Positions 1 through 8,039 are shown, counted from the first letter of the stretch. The stretch is DNA of 64,000 nucleotides from Hymenobacter metallicola (GCF_004745645.1 NZ_SRMB01000001.1:2108001-2172000); one strand, 5' to 3'. Translations and numbers: made by a program. Notes: generated by a model not told the origin, from the sequence alone.

Positions 1-221
1 CTTCCTTCGGCGAGTGGGGCTATGTGCTGGCCGGCCGCAACGGCCACTGGCGCGGCAACGGCACCCTACCGCAAGGCTTGCGCTACCTCACGGCGGCTAC
101 TCTCAAGGAAATGCTCCACTTTCCGCCCGACATGGCCGAGGTACCCACCGAAATCAACCAGCTCAACAACCAGGCCCTGGTCCGCTACTTCGAAGACGAC
201 TGGGCGCCTTACACCCACTAA
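1..221 (+). CDS. Spermidine synthase-like protein, C-terminal end (partial)
   Basis: The open frame enters from the left edge (first full codon at position 3) and ends at a TAA, leaving about 72 residues. The fragment has a Ser-Phe-Gly-Glu-Trp-Gly motif near the start and then a stretch with LRYLTA, FPPDMAEV, INQLNNQALV and RYFEDDW. This order (FGxWGF, LRFL, FPxDM, LNNQxLVxYFExxW) matches the C-terminus of the membrane-associated spermidine synthase-like family, which has an N-terminal membrane part and a C-terminal aminopropyltransferase fold. The N-terminus and the SAM-binding core lie outside the window, so catalysis cannot be judged. The next gene, in the same direction 150 bp downstream, is an exported amine-oxidase-like flavoprotein, which fits a polyamine-related operon. 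Assignment rests on the C-terminal motif only. Confidence 0.72.
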   Translation, partial: SFGEWGYVLAGRNGHWRGNGTLPQGLRYLTAATLKEMLHFPPDMAEVPTEINQLNNQALVRYFEDDWAPYTH

Positions 222-370
222 CTAGTTAATCCGCAGGAAAGCAGGCAAGGCAAAAACCAGGACGTTATGTCAAGCAACATTAGGTGTTCCGCGCGCTGAG
301 TGCCGCCGCAGTATCTCCTAAGCCTAGCTCCTCGCCCGTCGCTCTTCCTCCCCCACCTATTGCTCTCCTC

Positions 371-2032
371 ATGTCCGTGCCTGACTTTCCCCAGTGCCCT
401 TTCCTGCCCGGCCGCCGCGAATTTCTCGGGCGAGCCGGCCTGGGCATGGCCGGGTTGCTGCTGGGTCCGGGCCTGCTCGAATCGTGTGCGCCCGGCTCCC
501 CGCGGGCGCACATTCGGGGCACGTTACGCGGCGCCAACAAGGTCACGGGCCACCAGCTCTGGAACCCCGGCCAGCTGCCGGCTCCCACCCACACCGTCCA
601 AACCGACATTGTCATCATCGGCGGCGGCGTGGCGGGCCTGTCGGCCAAACGCTGGCTTCACCGCCACGGCCAGCAGAACGTGCTGCTGCTGGAGCTTGAT
701 GCTCACGTAGGCGGCAACTCCGCTTCCGGCCAGAACGCCACTTCGGCTTTTCCCTGGGGCGCCCACTACCTGCCCCTGCCCGACCCGCGCCACGCCGAGC
801 TGCTGGAGTTTCTGCGCGAAACCGGCACCATCACCGGCACCGCCCCCGATGGCCGCCCCATCTACAACGAGTACCACCTTTGCCACGACCCCGAAGAGCG
901 CCTGCACCTGCACGGCCACTGGCAAACCGGCCTCGTGCCCGAACTCGGCGTTCCGGCTTCCGACCGGGCCCAGATTGCCCGCTTCTTCGAGCTCATCGAA
1001 ACTCTGCGCCACGCCCGCGGCCAAGACGGACTAGACGCCTTCCGCATTCCCGTCGACCAGTCGTCCCAGGATGAGCAGTTCCGCCGGCTCGACGCTATTT
1101 CTTTTGCCGACTACCTCACCCAGCACGGCTTCACCTCCGACTACCTGCGCTGGTACCTCGACTACTGCTGCAAGGACGACTACGGCACCACGGCCGCCAT
1201 GACTTCGGCCTGGGCCGGCCTCCACTACTTCGCCGCCCGCAAAGGCGACGCCCACAACGCCAGCAGCGCCGACGTACTGACCTGGCCCCAGGGCAATGGC
1301 TTTCTGGTCGAGCACCTGCGGCGGCAAGCCCCAGAGGGCATCCTGCCCAATACCCTGGCCTACGCCGTGCAGGAAACTGCCACCGGCGTGGCCGTCCTCA
1401 CCTACAACACCCTCACGCAGAAAACTAGCCGCCTTCAAGCCCGCCACGTGCTGCTGGCGACCCCGCAGTTCGTGACCCAGCGCCTGCTGCACGGCCTGCC
1501 GGGTTTGTTCCGCCCTACTCAGCCGTTGCACCGTGCGCCCTGGGTGGTGGCCAATCTGACCGTTGACGGCCTGCCCCAGGGCCCCGGTGCCCCGCTCAGC
1601 TGGGACAACGTCATCTACGGCGCTGAGTCGGTCGGCTACGTCAATGCCAATCAGCAGGATGTAGCGCTGGGCACTCAGCAGAAGGTTATTACGTACTACT
1701 GGCCCCTTACCGATGAGTTGCCGAAGGCCGCCCGCCAACGCGCCTACCGCACCAGCTACGACCAGTGGCTCACCCAAATTCTCGCCGAGCTGGAAAAAGC
1801 CCACGTTGGCATCACCGCCCGCGTCCGTCACGCCGATGTCTGGGTTTGGGGCCACGGCATGGTAGCGCCCACGCCCGGCACGCTCTGGCACCCCGGCCGG
1901 CAGCAGGCGGCCCAACCCCTACGCCAGCGGTTCTTTTTCGCCCACACCGATTTGAGCGGCATGTCTATCTTCGAAGAAGGCTTTTACCAGGGCATTCGGG
2001 CGGCCCGCCAACTGCTCGGCCATTCCGCATGA
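371..2032 (+). CDS. Tat-exported FAD-dependent amine-oxidase-like lipoprotein
   Basis: Predicted flavoprotein oxidoreductase of 553 residues. The chosen ATG at 371 puts a twin-arginine signal at once (GRREFLGRAG, Arg15-Arg16), followed by a hydrophobic stretch and a lipobox ending LLESC (Cys39). It should therefore be folded with FAD in the cytoplasm, exported by Tat and lipid-anchored. The FAD-binding Rossmann motif IIGGGVAGLSAK is near residue 81 and is followed by LLELDAHVGGNS, typical of the flavin amine oxidase/phytoene desaturase group. The C-terminus (FFAHTDLSGMSIFEEGFYQG) resembles the FAD-closing motif of amine oxidases. An upstream in-frame ATG at 284 would only add low-complexity residues before the Tat motif. 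The stop overlaps the start of the next gene (ATGA at 2029), so the two are translationally coupled. The substrate is unknown; a polyamine or other amine is a guess from the upstream gene. Confidence 0.82.
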   Translation: MSVPDFPQCPFLPGRREFLGRAGLGMAGLLLGPGLLESCAPGSPRAHIRGTLRGANKVTGHQLWNPGQLPAPTHTVQTDIVIIGGGVAGLSAKRWLHRHGQQNVLLLELDAHVGGNSASGQNATSAFPWGAHYLPLPDPRHAELLEFLRETGTITGTAPDGRPIYNEYHLCHDPEERLHLHGHWQTGLVPELGVPASDRAQIARFFELIETLRHARGQDGLDAFRIPVDQSSQDEQFRRLDAISFADYLTQHGFTSDYLRWYLDYCCKDDYGTTAAMTSAWAGLHYFAARKGDAHNASSADVLTWPQGNGFLVEHLRRQAPEGILPNTLAYAVQETATGVAVLTYNTLTQKTSRLQARHVLLATPQFVTQRLLHGLPGLFRPTQPLHRAPWVVANLTVDGLPQGPGAPLSWDNVIYGAESVGYVNANQQDVALGTQQKVITYYWPLTDELPKAARQRAYRTSYDQWLTQILAELEKAHVGITARVRHADVWVWGHGMVAPTPGTLWHPGRQQAAQPLRQRFFFAHTDLSGMSIFEEGFYQGIRAARQLLGHSA

Positions 2033-3090
2033 CCCGATTACACCGCTTGCCGCCGCCCCAGCCCTGGATTCGCTCCGCCGTCTTTGATGGGCTATGGGTA
2101 TTGTCGCCGCCCTTCGTGGCCCTGCTGCTGGTGCTGCTGCTGCCCGCCTCCTTCCGCAGTTCCGCCCAGATGCCGCTGCTGGGCTGGCTTGTGCTGGTCG
2201 TCTTCATCGACGTGGCCCACGTTTACAGCACCCTCTTCCGCACCTACTTCGACCCAACCCGCCGCCGCGAGCAGCAACGCCTACTCTGGCTCGTGCCCCT
2301 GGGCTGCTACGTGGCCGGAGTAGCCCTACACCAACTCGGCAGCCTGGTGTTTTGGCGGGTGCTGGCTTATCTGGCAGTGTTTCACTTTATCCGGCAGCAA
2401 TACGGCTTTCTGCGCCTCTACCAGCGCCAGGAGCCCCCGACGACTCCCTTCCGCTGGCTCGATACGGCGCTGGTGTACTACACGACCATTTACCCGCTGC
2501 TTTATTGGCACTTATCGGCCCCGCGCAATTTTACCTGGTTTGTGGAGGGCGACTTTCTGCAGCACAACTGGCCGGCCGGGCGCTGGGTTGCAACTATCTT
2601 GTATGTAGGGCTGCTGCTATTGTACCTGGCTAAAGAAGTTTACCAATGGCGGCTCTACCGCCGCCTCAACTGGCCCCGCAACCTGCTGCTGGCCGGCACG
2701 GCCGTATCCTGGTATTTCGGCATCGTCTATTTTAACGGCGACCTGGCTTTTACCCTGCTCAACGTCGTGTCTCACGGTATTCCTTATCTGGCCCTGATCT
2801 GGATCAGCCGGCCGGCCGCTCCGGGTCGCTCCGCCCGCCCGCTGGGCCGGGTTGTGGCCTTGGTTGGTTTCCTGGGCCTGCTGTTCGGGCTGGCTTACCT
2901 CGAAGAAGGCATCTGGGACGGGCTGGTGTGGCGGGAACACGCGGCGGCGTTTGGCTGGTTTCAGCAGCTGCCCGCCGTCAGCAGCCCCGGCGTCCTGGCT
3001 TGGCTGGTGCCGCTGCTGGCGCTGCCTCAGGCCACGCATTACGTCCTGGACGGCTTTATCTGGCGCCGTCCCAAACCGGCTTCTGCATGA
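2029..3090 (+). CDS. Polytopic membrane protein with conserved-looking His motifs, unknown function
   Basis: Integral membrane protein of 353 residues with roughly eight hydrophobic segments. I do not recognise a characterised family. Histidines sit inside or at the edges of membrane segments in distinctive motifs: DVAHVYSTLFRTYFD (about residue 62), FHFIRQQYGF (about 120), VVSHGIPYLA (about 246) and QATHYVLDGFIWRR (about 335). Paired with Arg, Asp and Tyr, these look like a buried metal- or cofactor-binding site, but that is inference. The ATG at 2029 overlaps the preceding TGA, and the stop overlaps the next ATG at 3087, so it sits in a coupled operon with the amine-oxidase-like lipoprotein. 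A role in handling the same amine substrate or the electrons of its oxidation is possible but untested. Confidence 0.78.
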   Translation: MTRLHRLPPPQPWIRSAVFDGLWVLSPPFVALLLVLLLPASFRSSAQMPLLGWLVLVVFIDVAHVYSTLFRTYFDPTRRREQQRLLWLVPLGCYVAGVALHQLGSLVFWRVLAYLAVFHFIRQQYGFLRLYQRQEPPTTPFRWLDTALVYYTTIYPLLYWHLSAPRNFTWFVEGDFLQHNWPAGRWVATILYVGLLLLYLAKEVYQWRLYRRLNWPRNLLLAGTAVSWYFGIVYFNGDLAFTLLNVVSHGIPYLALIWISRPAAPGRSARPLGRVVALVGFLGLLFGLAYLEEGIWDGLVWREHAAAFGWFQQLPAVSSPGVLAWLVPLLALPQATHYVLDGFIWRRPKPASA

Positions 3091-3290
3091 TGAGTACCTA
3101 CCGCTACCTCGGCGACCGGCTGGCCCGCCTGTCGGGCTCACCGTTGGTTGGCCAGCATTGCCGGGCCGTGCACGACGAACGGGGTAAGTGCATCCGGGGC
3201 CGCAACGGCTCCATGCTGGTCGAGTTTGCCACGGGCCGCGCCGTGGTACCGGGCCGGCAGCTGCGCAAAAACCCCGCACCAACCCGCTAA
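3087..3290 (+). CDS. Small basic protein, unknown function
   Basis: A 67-residue soluble protein starting at the first of two adjacent ATGs (3087, 3090), overlapping the upstream stop by four bases. The overlap and shared direction make it a believable fourth member of the operon. It has two Cys-containing segments (GQHCRAVHD and GKCIRGRNG) followed by a beta-rich piece, MLVEFATGRAVVPGRQLRKN, that could form a small barrel-like fold. No signal peptide or membrane segment is seen. I cannot name a family. Confidence 0.6.
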   Translation: MMSTYRYLGDRLARLSGSPLVGQHCRAVHDERGKCIRGRNGSMLVEFATGRAVVPGRQLRKNPAPTR

Positions 3291-3300
3291 GTACTCCTGC

Positions 3301-4212
3301 TTACGCCGTGTGCAGCTCGATGAGCACGGCCGTGGAGCCTCCCGCGTCGTCATCCGTCACCAGCAGGGCTTCGTAGCGCCCGCCGCCTAACGCTCGTCGC
3401 ACTACAATGCTTTCCACTTTGCCCCGGTAGGGTTTGCCATCCGGCAAGGCCAAATGAGCCAGTTGCAACAGCGGAGCCTTGGCACCGGGCTGGGGGGCCG
3501 GCAGCAGTCCCACGAAACTGCCCAGCACCTCGCCGTCGGCAATGGCGTCCTGGGTGTCTTCCACAGAAGCCGTTATAAAGACGTTGTTGTCGAAGGTGCA
3601 GGCGCCGGAAAAGCCCGCCGGCTTACCCGCAATACTGGGCAGGCGGAACAGTTGCTGCTGCACGGGCGGCACTTCGCGCTGGTGCCGGATACACTCCAGG
3701 GCCGCCGCCAGCGGCAGCCGAAACACGATGTTGCCAGCTTCCGCACCCACCGTGCGCTGAAACAGCAGCAGTTCGGTAGCCGTGGCGGCCGCTGCTTCCA
3801 GGTTCAGGGTAATACCCCTCGGCAAGGCCTGCCGCAACGCCGCATATAACCGGCTCAGCGACACGGGCTGCACCGTGGCCGAGCCGGGGCCTTTGGGCAA
3901 ATCGACCCAGAAGCCCTGCTCCCGCGCCGCCGTTGCCCCCGAGCCACACGCCAGCAAGGCCGTTTCCGACCCGGTAGTAATGGCCGTCAGGCACTCCAGA
4001 TCGGGCTTGCGGTCCTTGGGGATACGGCCCGAGCTGAAATGAGCCGTTTCAAACAAGGCCAGTGGCGCATTCGGGGCCAACGACTGGGCCGAGCAGCTGT
4101 AGAGAAACGGAGAATCGTCGCCAATGATATAGGCCGTGTCGCCGACCAGCTCGATGCCCGAGGCTGAAGGTAGCTTGGGCAGATCATATTGACGTAGAAT
4201 AGTGGCTTTCAT
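3301..4212 (-). CDS. DUF6929-like beta-propeller-type protein
   Basis: A 303-residue protein that starts at the ATG at 4212 (MKATILRQYDLPKLPSASGI). The N-terminal pattern, with a short DLPKLPSASGIE segment followed by repeats such as AYIIGDDSPFLY and later ALLVTDDDAGGS, matches a Bacteroidota family I recall as DUF6929. Its repeated beta-strands and Asp-rich turns suggest a propeller-like fold. There is no clear signal peptide. It ends 10 bp from the convergent small gene at 3087-3290. Upstream, 67 bp separate it from the OmpA-family gene on the same strand, so co-transcription is possible. Function unknown; the DUF name is from memory. Confidence 0.7.
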   Translation of the reverse strand: MKATILRQYDLPKLPSASGIELVGDTAYIIGDDSPFLYSCSAQSLAPNAPLALFETAHFSSGRIPKDRKPDLECLTAITTGSETALLACGSGATAAREQGFWVDLPKGPGSATVQPVSLSRLYAALRQALPRGITLNLEAAAATATELLLFQRTVGAEAGNIVFRLPLAAALECIRHQREVPPVQQQLFRLPSIAGKPAGFSGACTFDNNVFITASVEDTQDAIADGEVLGSFVGLLPAPQPGAKAPLLQLAHLALPDGKPYRGKVESIVVRRALGGGRYEALLVTDDDAGGSTAVLIELHTA

Positions 4213-4279
4213 GCAACGCGGAAACTAAACCAGCAAACGAACAGGCACCCCAGGTGGAATAACTTGTATTCGCAGAAAC

Positions 4280-6313
4280 CTACTGCTTGGTTATCGTAAA
4301 CTCTACCCGGCGGTTCAGCTTGCGGGTTTCTTCCTTAGCATTGCTGGCGCGGGGCTTGCTGCCTCCGTAGCCAATGGTCGTGATACGCGCCTCACTAATT
4401 CCCCGCGTGACGAGGTAGCGCTTCACTTCTTTTACCCGATCCTCCGAAAGTTTCTGGTTAAGGTCGGCCCGGCCCTGGTTGTCGGTGTGGCCTTCCAGGC
4501 GAATACTCACCGTAGGGTTATCGGTCAGGGTGCGGGCCAGGCGGTTGAGTTCGGCGTAGGAGGCCGGCAACAACGTGTACTTGCCCTGGGCAAATATCAG
4601 GGTCGGCAGCTCCAGCTTACCACCCACCTCGGCCGGTACCAGCAGTAGCTCCCGCGTCATCGACGCGACCATGCGTACTGTGTCGGTACCCGTTAGGAAA
4701 GACGGGCTGGTAGCCGACAGGCGGTAGCTGCCCGCCGGAAGAGAAAACTGAAACGTGCCGCTGGCATCGGTCCGTAACGTAGCATTGAAGACAATATCGT
4801 TATCCAGGCGAATAGCTTTCACTTCTGCTTTCACCGGAACCCGCGTCTTGGCATCCAGCACTTTTCCCGTCAGCAACGTGCGCTGAGCTACGTTGGGCGC
4901 GGCCGTGACTGGGCGCGCAGTATCGGCAGAAATTACCCCACTGGCGGCCGTCCGGTACAGGTCGGCTGGCCCGTTGGCCGTACGCGAGGCCGCGTAGTAA
5001 GCCTGTTTGCCGTCGGCGCTGAGCATAAAATAAGCGTCGAAACCTGGCCCGTTCAGCGAGGGGCCCAGATTGCGGGGCTCACTCCATCTCGACCAGGTAT
5101 CGTCTTGGCGGGTACTCACGAAAATATCGGCCCCGCCGTAGCCCGCGTGCCCGTAGGAGGCAAAATACAGGGTACGACCATCGGGCGCTAACCAGGGGGC
5201 AAACTCAAACCCGGGCGAGTTCAGCACGCCGCCCAGACTCTGAGGCTCTCCCCAAGAACCATCGGCTTGGGCCCGGCTCACATACAGGTCGTTGCCCCCA
5301 AAGGTGTCGCCGCGCTCCAGGGAAAGCAGCAGCACCTTCTGATCGGCCGACATGAAAAAGGTGGTAGCAGCCCCGGCCGTGTAGTAGTTGCGAACAGTTA
5401 GCGGCTCGGGCCGGTCGGTTTTGCTTTTGCTACTCCCCTCCCGGGAAATCAGGGAGGCGCCTTCATCCCGGAAGCTTCCGTCGCGCTCATAAAGCCCCCG
5501 TACCAACAGCAGGCCGCCCTGCGGGCCGACCACCGACATCACCCCGTTGTTTTGACGGGTGTTCAACGCATCCAGCCGCACGGCTGGGCCCCAGGCTTGC
5601 CCGTCCGTCGACTGGCTCACCCAGATATCACCCGAGTCGGTATTGCCTTCGGTATTGCCGGCAAACTTTGTTCGCGAGAAATAGAGCGTTTTCCCGTCCG
5701 GAGTTAGCACTGGCTGTAGCTCATTGCCCGGCGTATTCAGGGCAGTGAGTGGCTCAGCCGGTCCAAAACCGGGCTGGCTGGGGTCGAGGTTGAGACGGAG
5801 CTTAAACAAACGCCACTGCTGCGTAGCCCGGTTGGAGGGTTTCTGGGCTACGATGGGCGTACCATTAAACTTATCGGAAGCCGCTACGGCGGCACACTTG
5901 TCGTTGCCCCGGTTTACGAGTTCGTAGCTGCCAATGGGCCCCGCCGGCACCAGTTTCCACTGCTGATAGAAGCTTCCCGTCCAGGGACGCTGTGCCAAGG
6001 GGGCATTTTCCTCCGGCTTTTCCACCGTCAGGCACTTAGTACTGTGCTTGGCTTCAAGCCGGAAATATTCGCCACCGGCCGTAATGCGCACAAATCGCCA
6101 TTGTTGGCTCGAAGCATGGGTAAATTCCCACTGCACGGCGGCTACTCCCGCTTCGGGCGACGAGCCGGTAATGTCGAGGGAGCGGCCGCTGCCGCGGGCT
6201 ACTACTCCATACCAGGCATTCTCTTCGGGGGTAAAACCGGGCTGCTGGGCAGCTACGGAAACTGCAGTTAGTAGAAAAGGCAGTACCAGTAGGCTAAACA
6301 GATAACGACTCAT
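4280..6313 (-). CDS. RICIN/PD40/OmpA-family envelope protein
   Basis: A 677-residue exported protein with a Sec signal peptide (residues 1-22, ending SVAAQ). Domain order: a ricin-type beta-trefoil at about 30-170 (repeated W-x-F and QQW motifs such as SQQWRF, YQQWKL, TQQWRL); PD40/WD40-like blades at about 185-460 (TPDGKTLYFSR, APDGRTLYFAS, SADGKQAYYAAS); a carboxypeptidase-regulatory-like beta-sandwich at about 480-565 (LLTGKVLDAKTRVPVKAEV); and an OmpA peptidoglycan-binding domain at about 570-677 (LEGHTDNQGRADLN, LSEDRVKEVKRYL, GYGGSKPRASN, LNRRVEFTI). The C-terminus should hold it on peptidoglycan while the propeller and trefoil face the periplasm or surface. The trefoil suggests sugar binding. 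PD40-OmpA proteins are common in Bacteroidota; the N-terminal RICIN module is the less usual part. Confidence 0.88.
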   Translation of the reverse strand: MSRYLFSLLVLPFLLTAVSVAAQQPGFTPEENAWYGVVARGSGRSLDITGSSPEAGVAAVQWEFTHASSQQWRFVRITAGGEYFRLEAKHSTKCLTVEKPEENAPLAQRPWTGSFYQQWKLVPAGPIGSYELVNRGNDKCAAVAASDKFNGTPIVAQKPSNRATQQWRLFKLRLNLDPSQPGFGPAEPLTALNTPGNELQPVLTPDGKTLYFSRTKFAGNTEGNTDSGDIWVSQSTDGQAWGPAVRLDALNTRQNNGVMSVVGPQGGLLLVRGLYERDGSFRDEGASLISREGSSKSKTDRPEPLTVRNYYTAGAATTFFMSADQKVLLLSLERGDTFGGNDLYVSRAQADGSWGEPQSLGGVLNSPGFEFAPWLAPDGRTLYFASYGHAGYGGADIFVSTRQDDTWSRWSEPRNLGPSLNGPGFDAYFMLSADGKQAYYAASRTANGPADLYRTAASGVISADTARPVTAAPNVAQRTLLTGKVLDAKTRVPVKAEVKAIRLDNDIVFNATLRTDASGTFQFSLPAGSYRLSATSPSFLTGTDTVRMVASMTRELLLVPAEVGGKLELPTLIFAQGKYTLLPASYAELNRLARTLTDNPTVSIRLEGHTDNQGRADLNQKLSEDRVKEVKRYLVTRGISEARITTIGYGGSKPRASNAKEETRKLNRRVEFTITKQ

Positions 6314-6379
6314 GCACGCAAAATGGATGGACAGGCGTGCAAGTTAGGCGAAATCCCGGGTGGAAACAGGTGATAGGCT

Positions 6380-6437
6380 GGCCGCGGAAAACACCGGACG
6401 TCGTTTCGACGCCATGCAGACTGGGTTTTCCGCGGCC
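6380..6437. repeat. Inverted repeat, 13-bp perfect arms
   Basis: GGCCGCGGAAAAC at 6380-6392 is repeated inverted at 6425-6437 (GTTTTCCGCGGCC). The 32-bp interior holds a second small hairpin (GTCG-TTT-CGAC). It lies between the start of the OmpA-family gene and the end of the small gene at 6459, both on the minus strand, so it could be a terminator or structured leader. There is no T-run. Confidence 0.6.
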
Positions 6438-6458
6438 TGCCGCCAGAGCTAGTAATAG

Positions 6459-6659
6459 TTATTCATTCGTGTTGCTGATATACTTGAAGCGGACAAACCG
6501 TTCGTTTTCATAAATAGCCGTGAAGTGTCCGCCTGATGCCTTCGGGTCGGCTTTGCGCTCGGCAGCCCGGCTGGAGCGAGCAGGAGTAGAAGTCGTGGGA
6601 AAGGTGCCCGGCATCATTTCGGGTACGTGGCAAATAAAGGATAGAATTTTGGAAGCCAT
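6459..6659 (-). CDS. Small protein, unknown function
   Basis: A 66-residue frame with an ATG start at 6659 (MASKILSFICHVPEM). It has a hydrophobic start, a basic Ser/Arg/Ala/Lys-rich centre and an aromatic end (HFTAIYENERFVRFKYI). No known domain is recognised. It lies alone between the OmpA-family gene and the response regulator, and the frame is closed by TAA. AT-rich sequence with a short palindrome (6784-6801) lies upstream and may hold its promoter. Coding status rests on length and location only. Confidence 0.42.
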   Translation of the reverse strand: MASKILSFICHVPEMMPGTFPTTSTPARSSRAAERKADPKASGGHFTAIYENERFVRFKYISNTNE

Positions 6660-6983
6660 GATGTGTTGGGTTAGGTGTTGAAAACGTGGAAACCAGGCAT
6701 TTTGAAACGCGCGTCAACAAGAAAAGCAAATAAATTATTCGAATAATTCTGTTACCAGAACACCGAACAAATATAAAGATATTATCATTCAATTGAATGA
6801 TGCTAAGGTATATTATTTATGGAAATAATCTAGTCCGTAGCAACTCGTAATTTTTTCTCCGTGCTAGTACGGAGGGTTTACCACACACAGCGGCTTCCGC
6901 TGTATAGGGGCCGTTTAAGGTCTTTCCCTGCGAAGCCTATGAGGAGTCGGAAGACTGATTTTGCCTGATTTTTCCTTATCAGA
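6660..6983. other. AT-rich intergenic region with palindrome and two hairpins
   Basis: No convincing gene in these 324 bp. They contain an 18-bp perfect palindrome, ATCATTCAATTGAATGAT, at 6784-6801, which could be an operator. There is also a hairpin CTCCGT/ACGGAG at 6857-6874 and a 7-bp stem with a 3-base loop, ACAGCGG/CCGCTGT, at 6887-6903. The hairpins lie downstream of the response regulator on its strand and may end its transcript, although neither has a proper U-run in that direction. Confidence 0.5.
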
Positions 6984-7661
6984 CTAAGTGATTAGCTTAT
7001 TGCGTAAGGCGTACCGAATTAGTCCAATAATGGTTTTGGACTTGGTTTTGGTAAGAATGTTCTTACGGTGCGACTCAACCGTTCTTTCGCTGATGAAAAG
7101 CTGTTGAGCAATGCGTTCATTAGAGTACTCCTGCGCAATGAGCTGCAGGATTTCAGATTCGCGGCTGGTCAATGAAGCCGGTTTCTCAACCCGTTGGCTG
7201 CTGTGCCCGGCTTGAATCTCAAGGCTTTGCACCATGGTGGCCGTTACTTCCTGACTAAAATACCGCTGCCCAGCAGCCACTGCCCGAATTGCGGTACCCA
7301 GTTCTTGACGGGTCGTGCTTTTTAAAAGATAACCGGTTCCGCCAGCCTCCAGCACCTCCGCCACCGAAGCATGATCCTGAAAAGTACTCAATACCAGCGC
7401 CTTGACCTGTGGGTGTCGCTGCCGAATAAGGCGGGCCAGCTCTATCCCCGTCATATGGGGCATGTTCAAATCCAGCAGCGCCACTTGGATGTCGGGATGT
7501 TCGGCCAGCATCTGTAGCGCTTTCGCCCCACTGTCAGCTTCTGCTAAAACCCGAATATCAGTTTCAGGCTGCAGCAGCGCTTTGATACCAGCTAGTACCA
7601 ATGGATGGTCATCGACCACCATGACAGAAATGCAGGAAACGTCGGTAAAAGTTTTATCCAT
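6984..7661 (-). CDS. NarL/FixJ-type response regulator
   Basis: A 225-residue DNA-binding response regulator. The receiver domain (about 12-130) has the acidic pair in VMVVDDHPLVLAG, the phospho-acceptor Asp in VALLDLNMPHMTG and the conserved Lys in YLLKSTTRQEL. A LuxR-type helix-turn-helix follows at about 160-222 (LTSRESEILQLIAQ, ERTVESHRKNIL). No histidine kinase gene is adjacent, so the partner is elsewhere; in Bacteroidota such regulators are often driven by membrane sensor kinases. The target genes are not visible here. Start at ATG 7661. Confidence 0.9.
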   Translation of the reverse strand: MDKTFTDVSCISVMVVDDHPLVLAGIKALLQPETDIRVLAEADSGAKALQMLAEHPDIQVALLDLNMPHMTGIELARLIRQRHPQVKALVLSTFQDHASVAEVLEAGGTGYLLKSTTRQELGTAIRAVAAGQRYFSQEVTATMVQSLEIQAGHSSQRVEKPASLTSRESEILQLIAQEYSNERIAQQLFISERTVESHRKNILTKTKSKTIIGLIRYALRNKLIT

Positions 7662-8039
7662 AGCCAGAAAAAGACTTACGAAGCACGCTCAGTGCAGCTG
7701 ATTTTCCATCAGGCACATGGCCAACTTCACTTCATCATTTTGTCAAGCGACCTACTTTGTCACTTATCAATGCACTTTAAACTTAAACAAATACTATGAG
7801 CATTCCAAAAGGCATGTATATTAGCATATTGCAGTTTATAACTACTTAATTCATACACAGCTACCAGTTTCAAAGGCTATTTATTCCCTTATCCGTACCA
7901 GCCGCAGGGTAGTTTTCGGTCAACTCCAGCCCTCAAAATGACAATAACTTGTACGTTCCACTCCGACAGCCCAACCTCTCAAAATAAAACGAGGCGCTGC
8001 TTTCGAAAGCAGCGCCTCGTGAGCTAATGCGGTATCAGA
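7662..8039. other. AT-rich intergenic region upstream of the response regulator
   Basis: These 378 bp hold the upstream region of the response regulator and, at the right end, the terminator of the amidohydrolase gene (7989-8020). The centre is clearly more AT-rich than the flanking genes. I see no tRNA or convincing open frame. Confidence 0.5.
7989..8020 (-). terminator. Perfect 32-bp palindromic terminator
   Basis: ACGAGGCGCTGCTTTC is followed directly by its reverse complement, giving a 16-bp self-complementary stem without extra loop bases. Read on the minus strand it is followed by TTTATTTT. It sits 20 bp after the stop of the amidohydrolase-like gene at 8040 and should end that operon. 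Confidence 0.8.

Noticed and set aside
1031..1915. 294-codon open frame on the minus strand
   Set aside because: Lies fully antisense to the FAD oxidoreductase; the product is Gly/Ala/Val-rich with no motif. An artefact of GC-rich codon use.
6508..6792. 94-codon minus-strand frame
   Set aside because: Overlaps the better supported small gene at 6459-6659 in another frame and runs through the AT-rich spacer.
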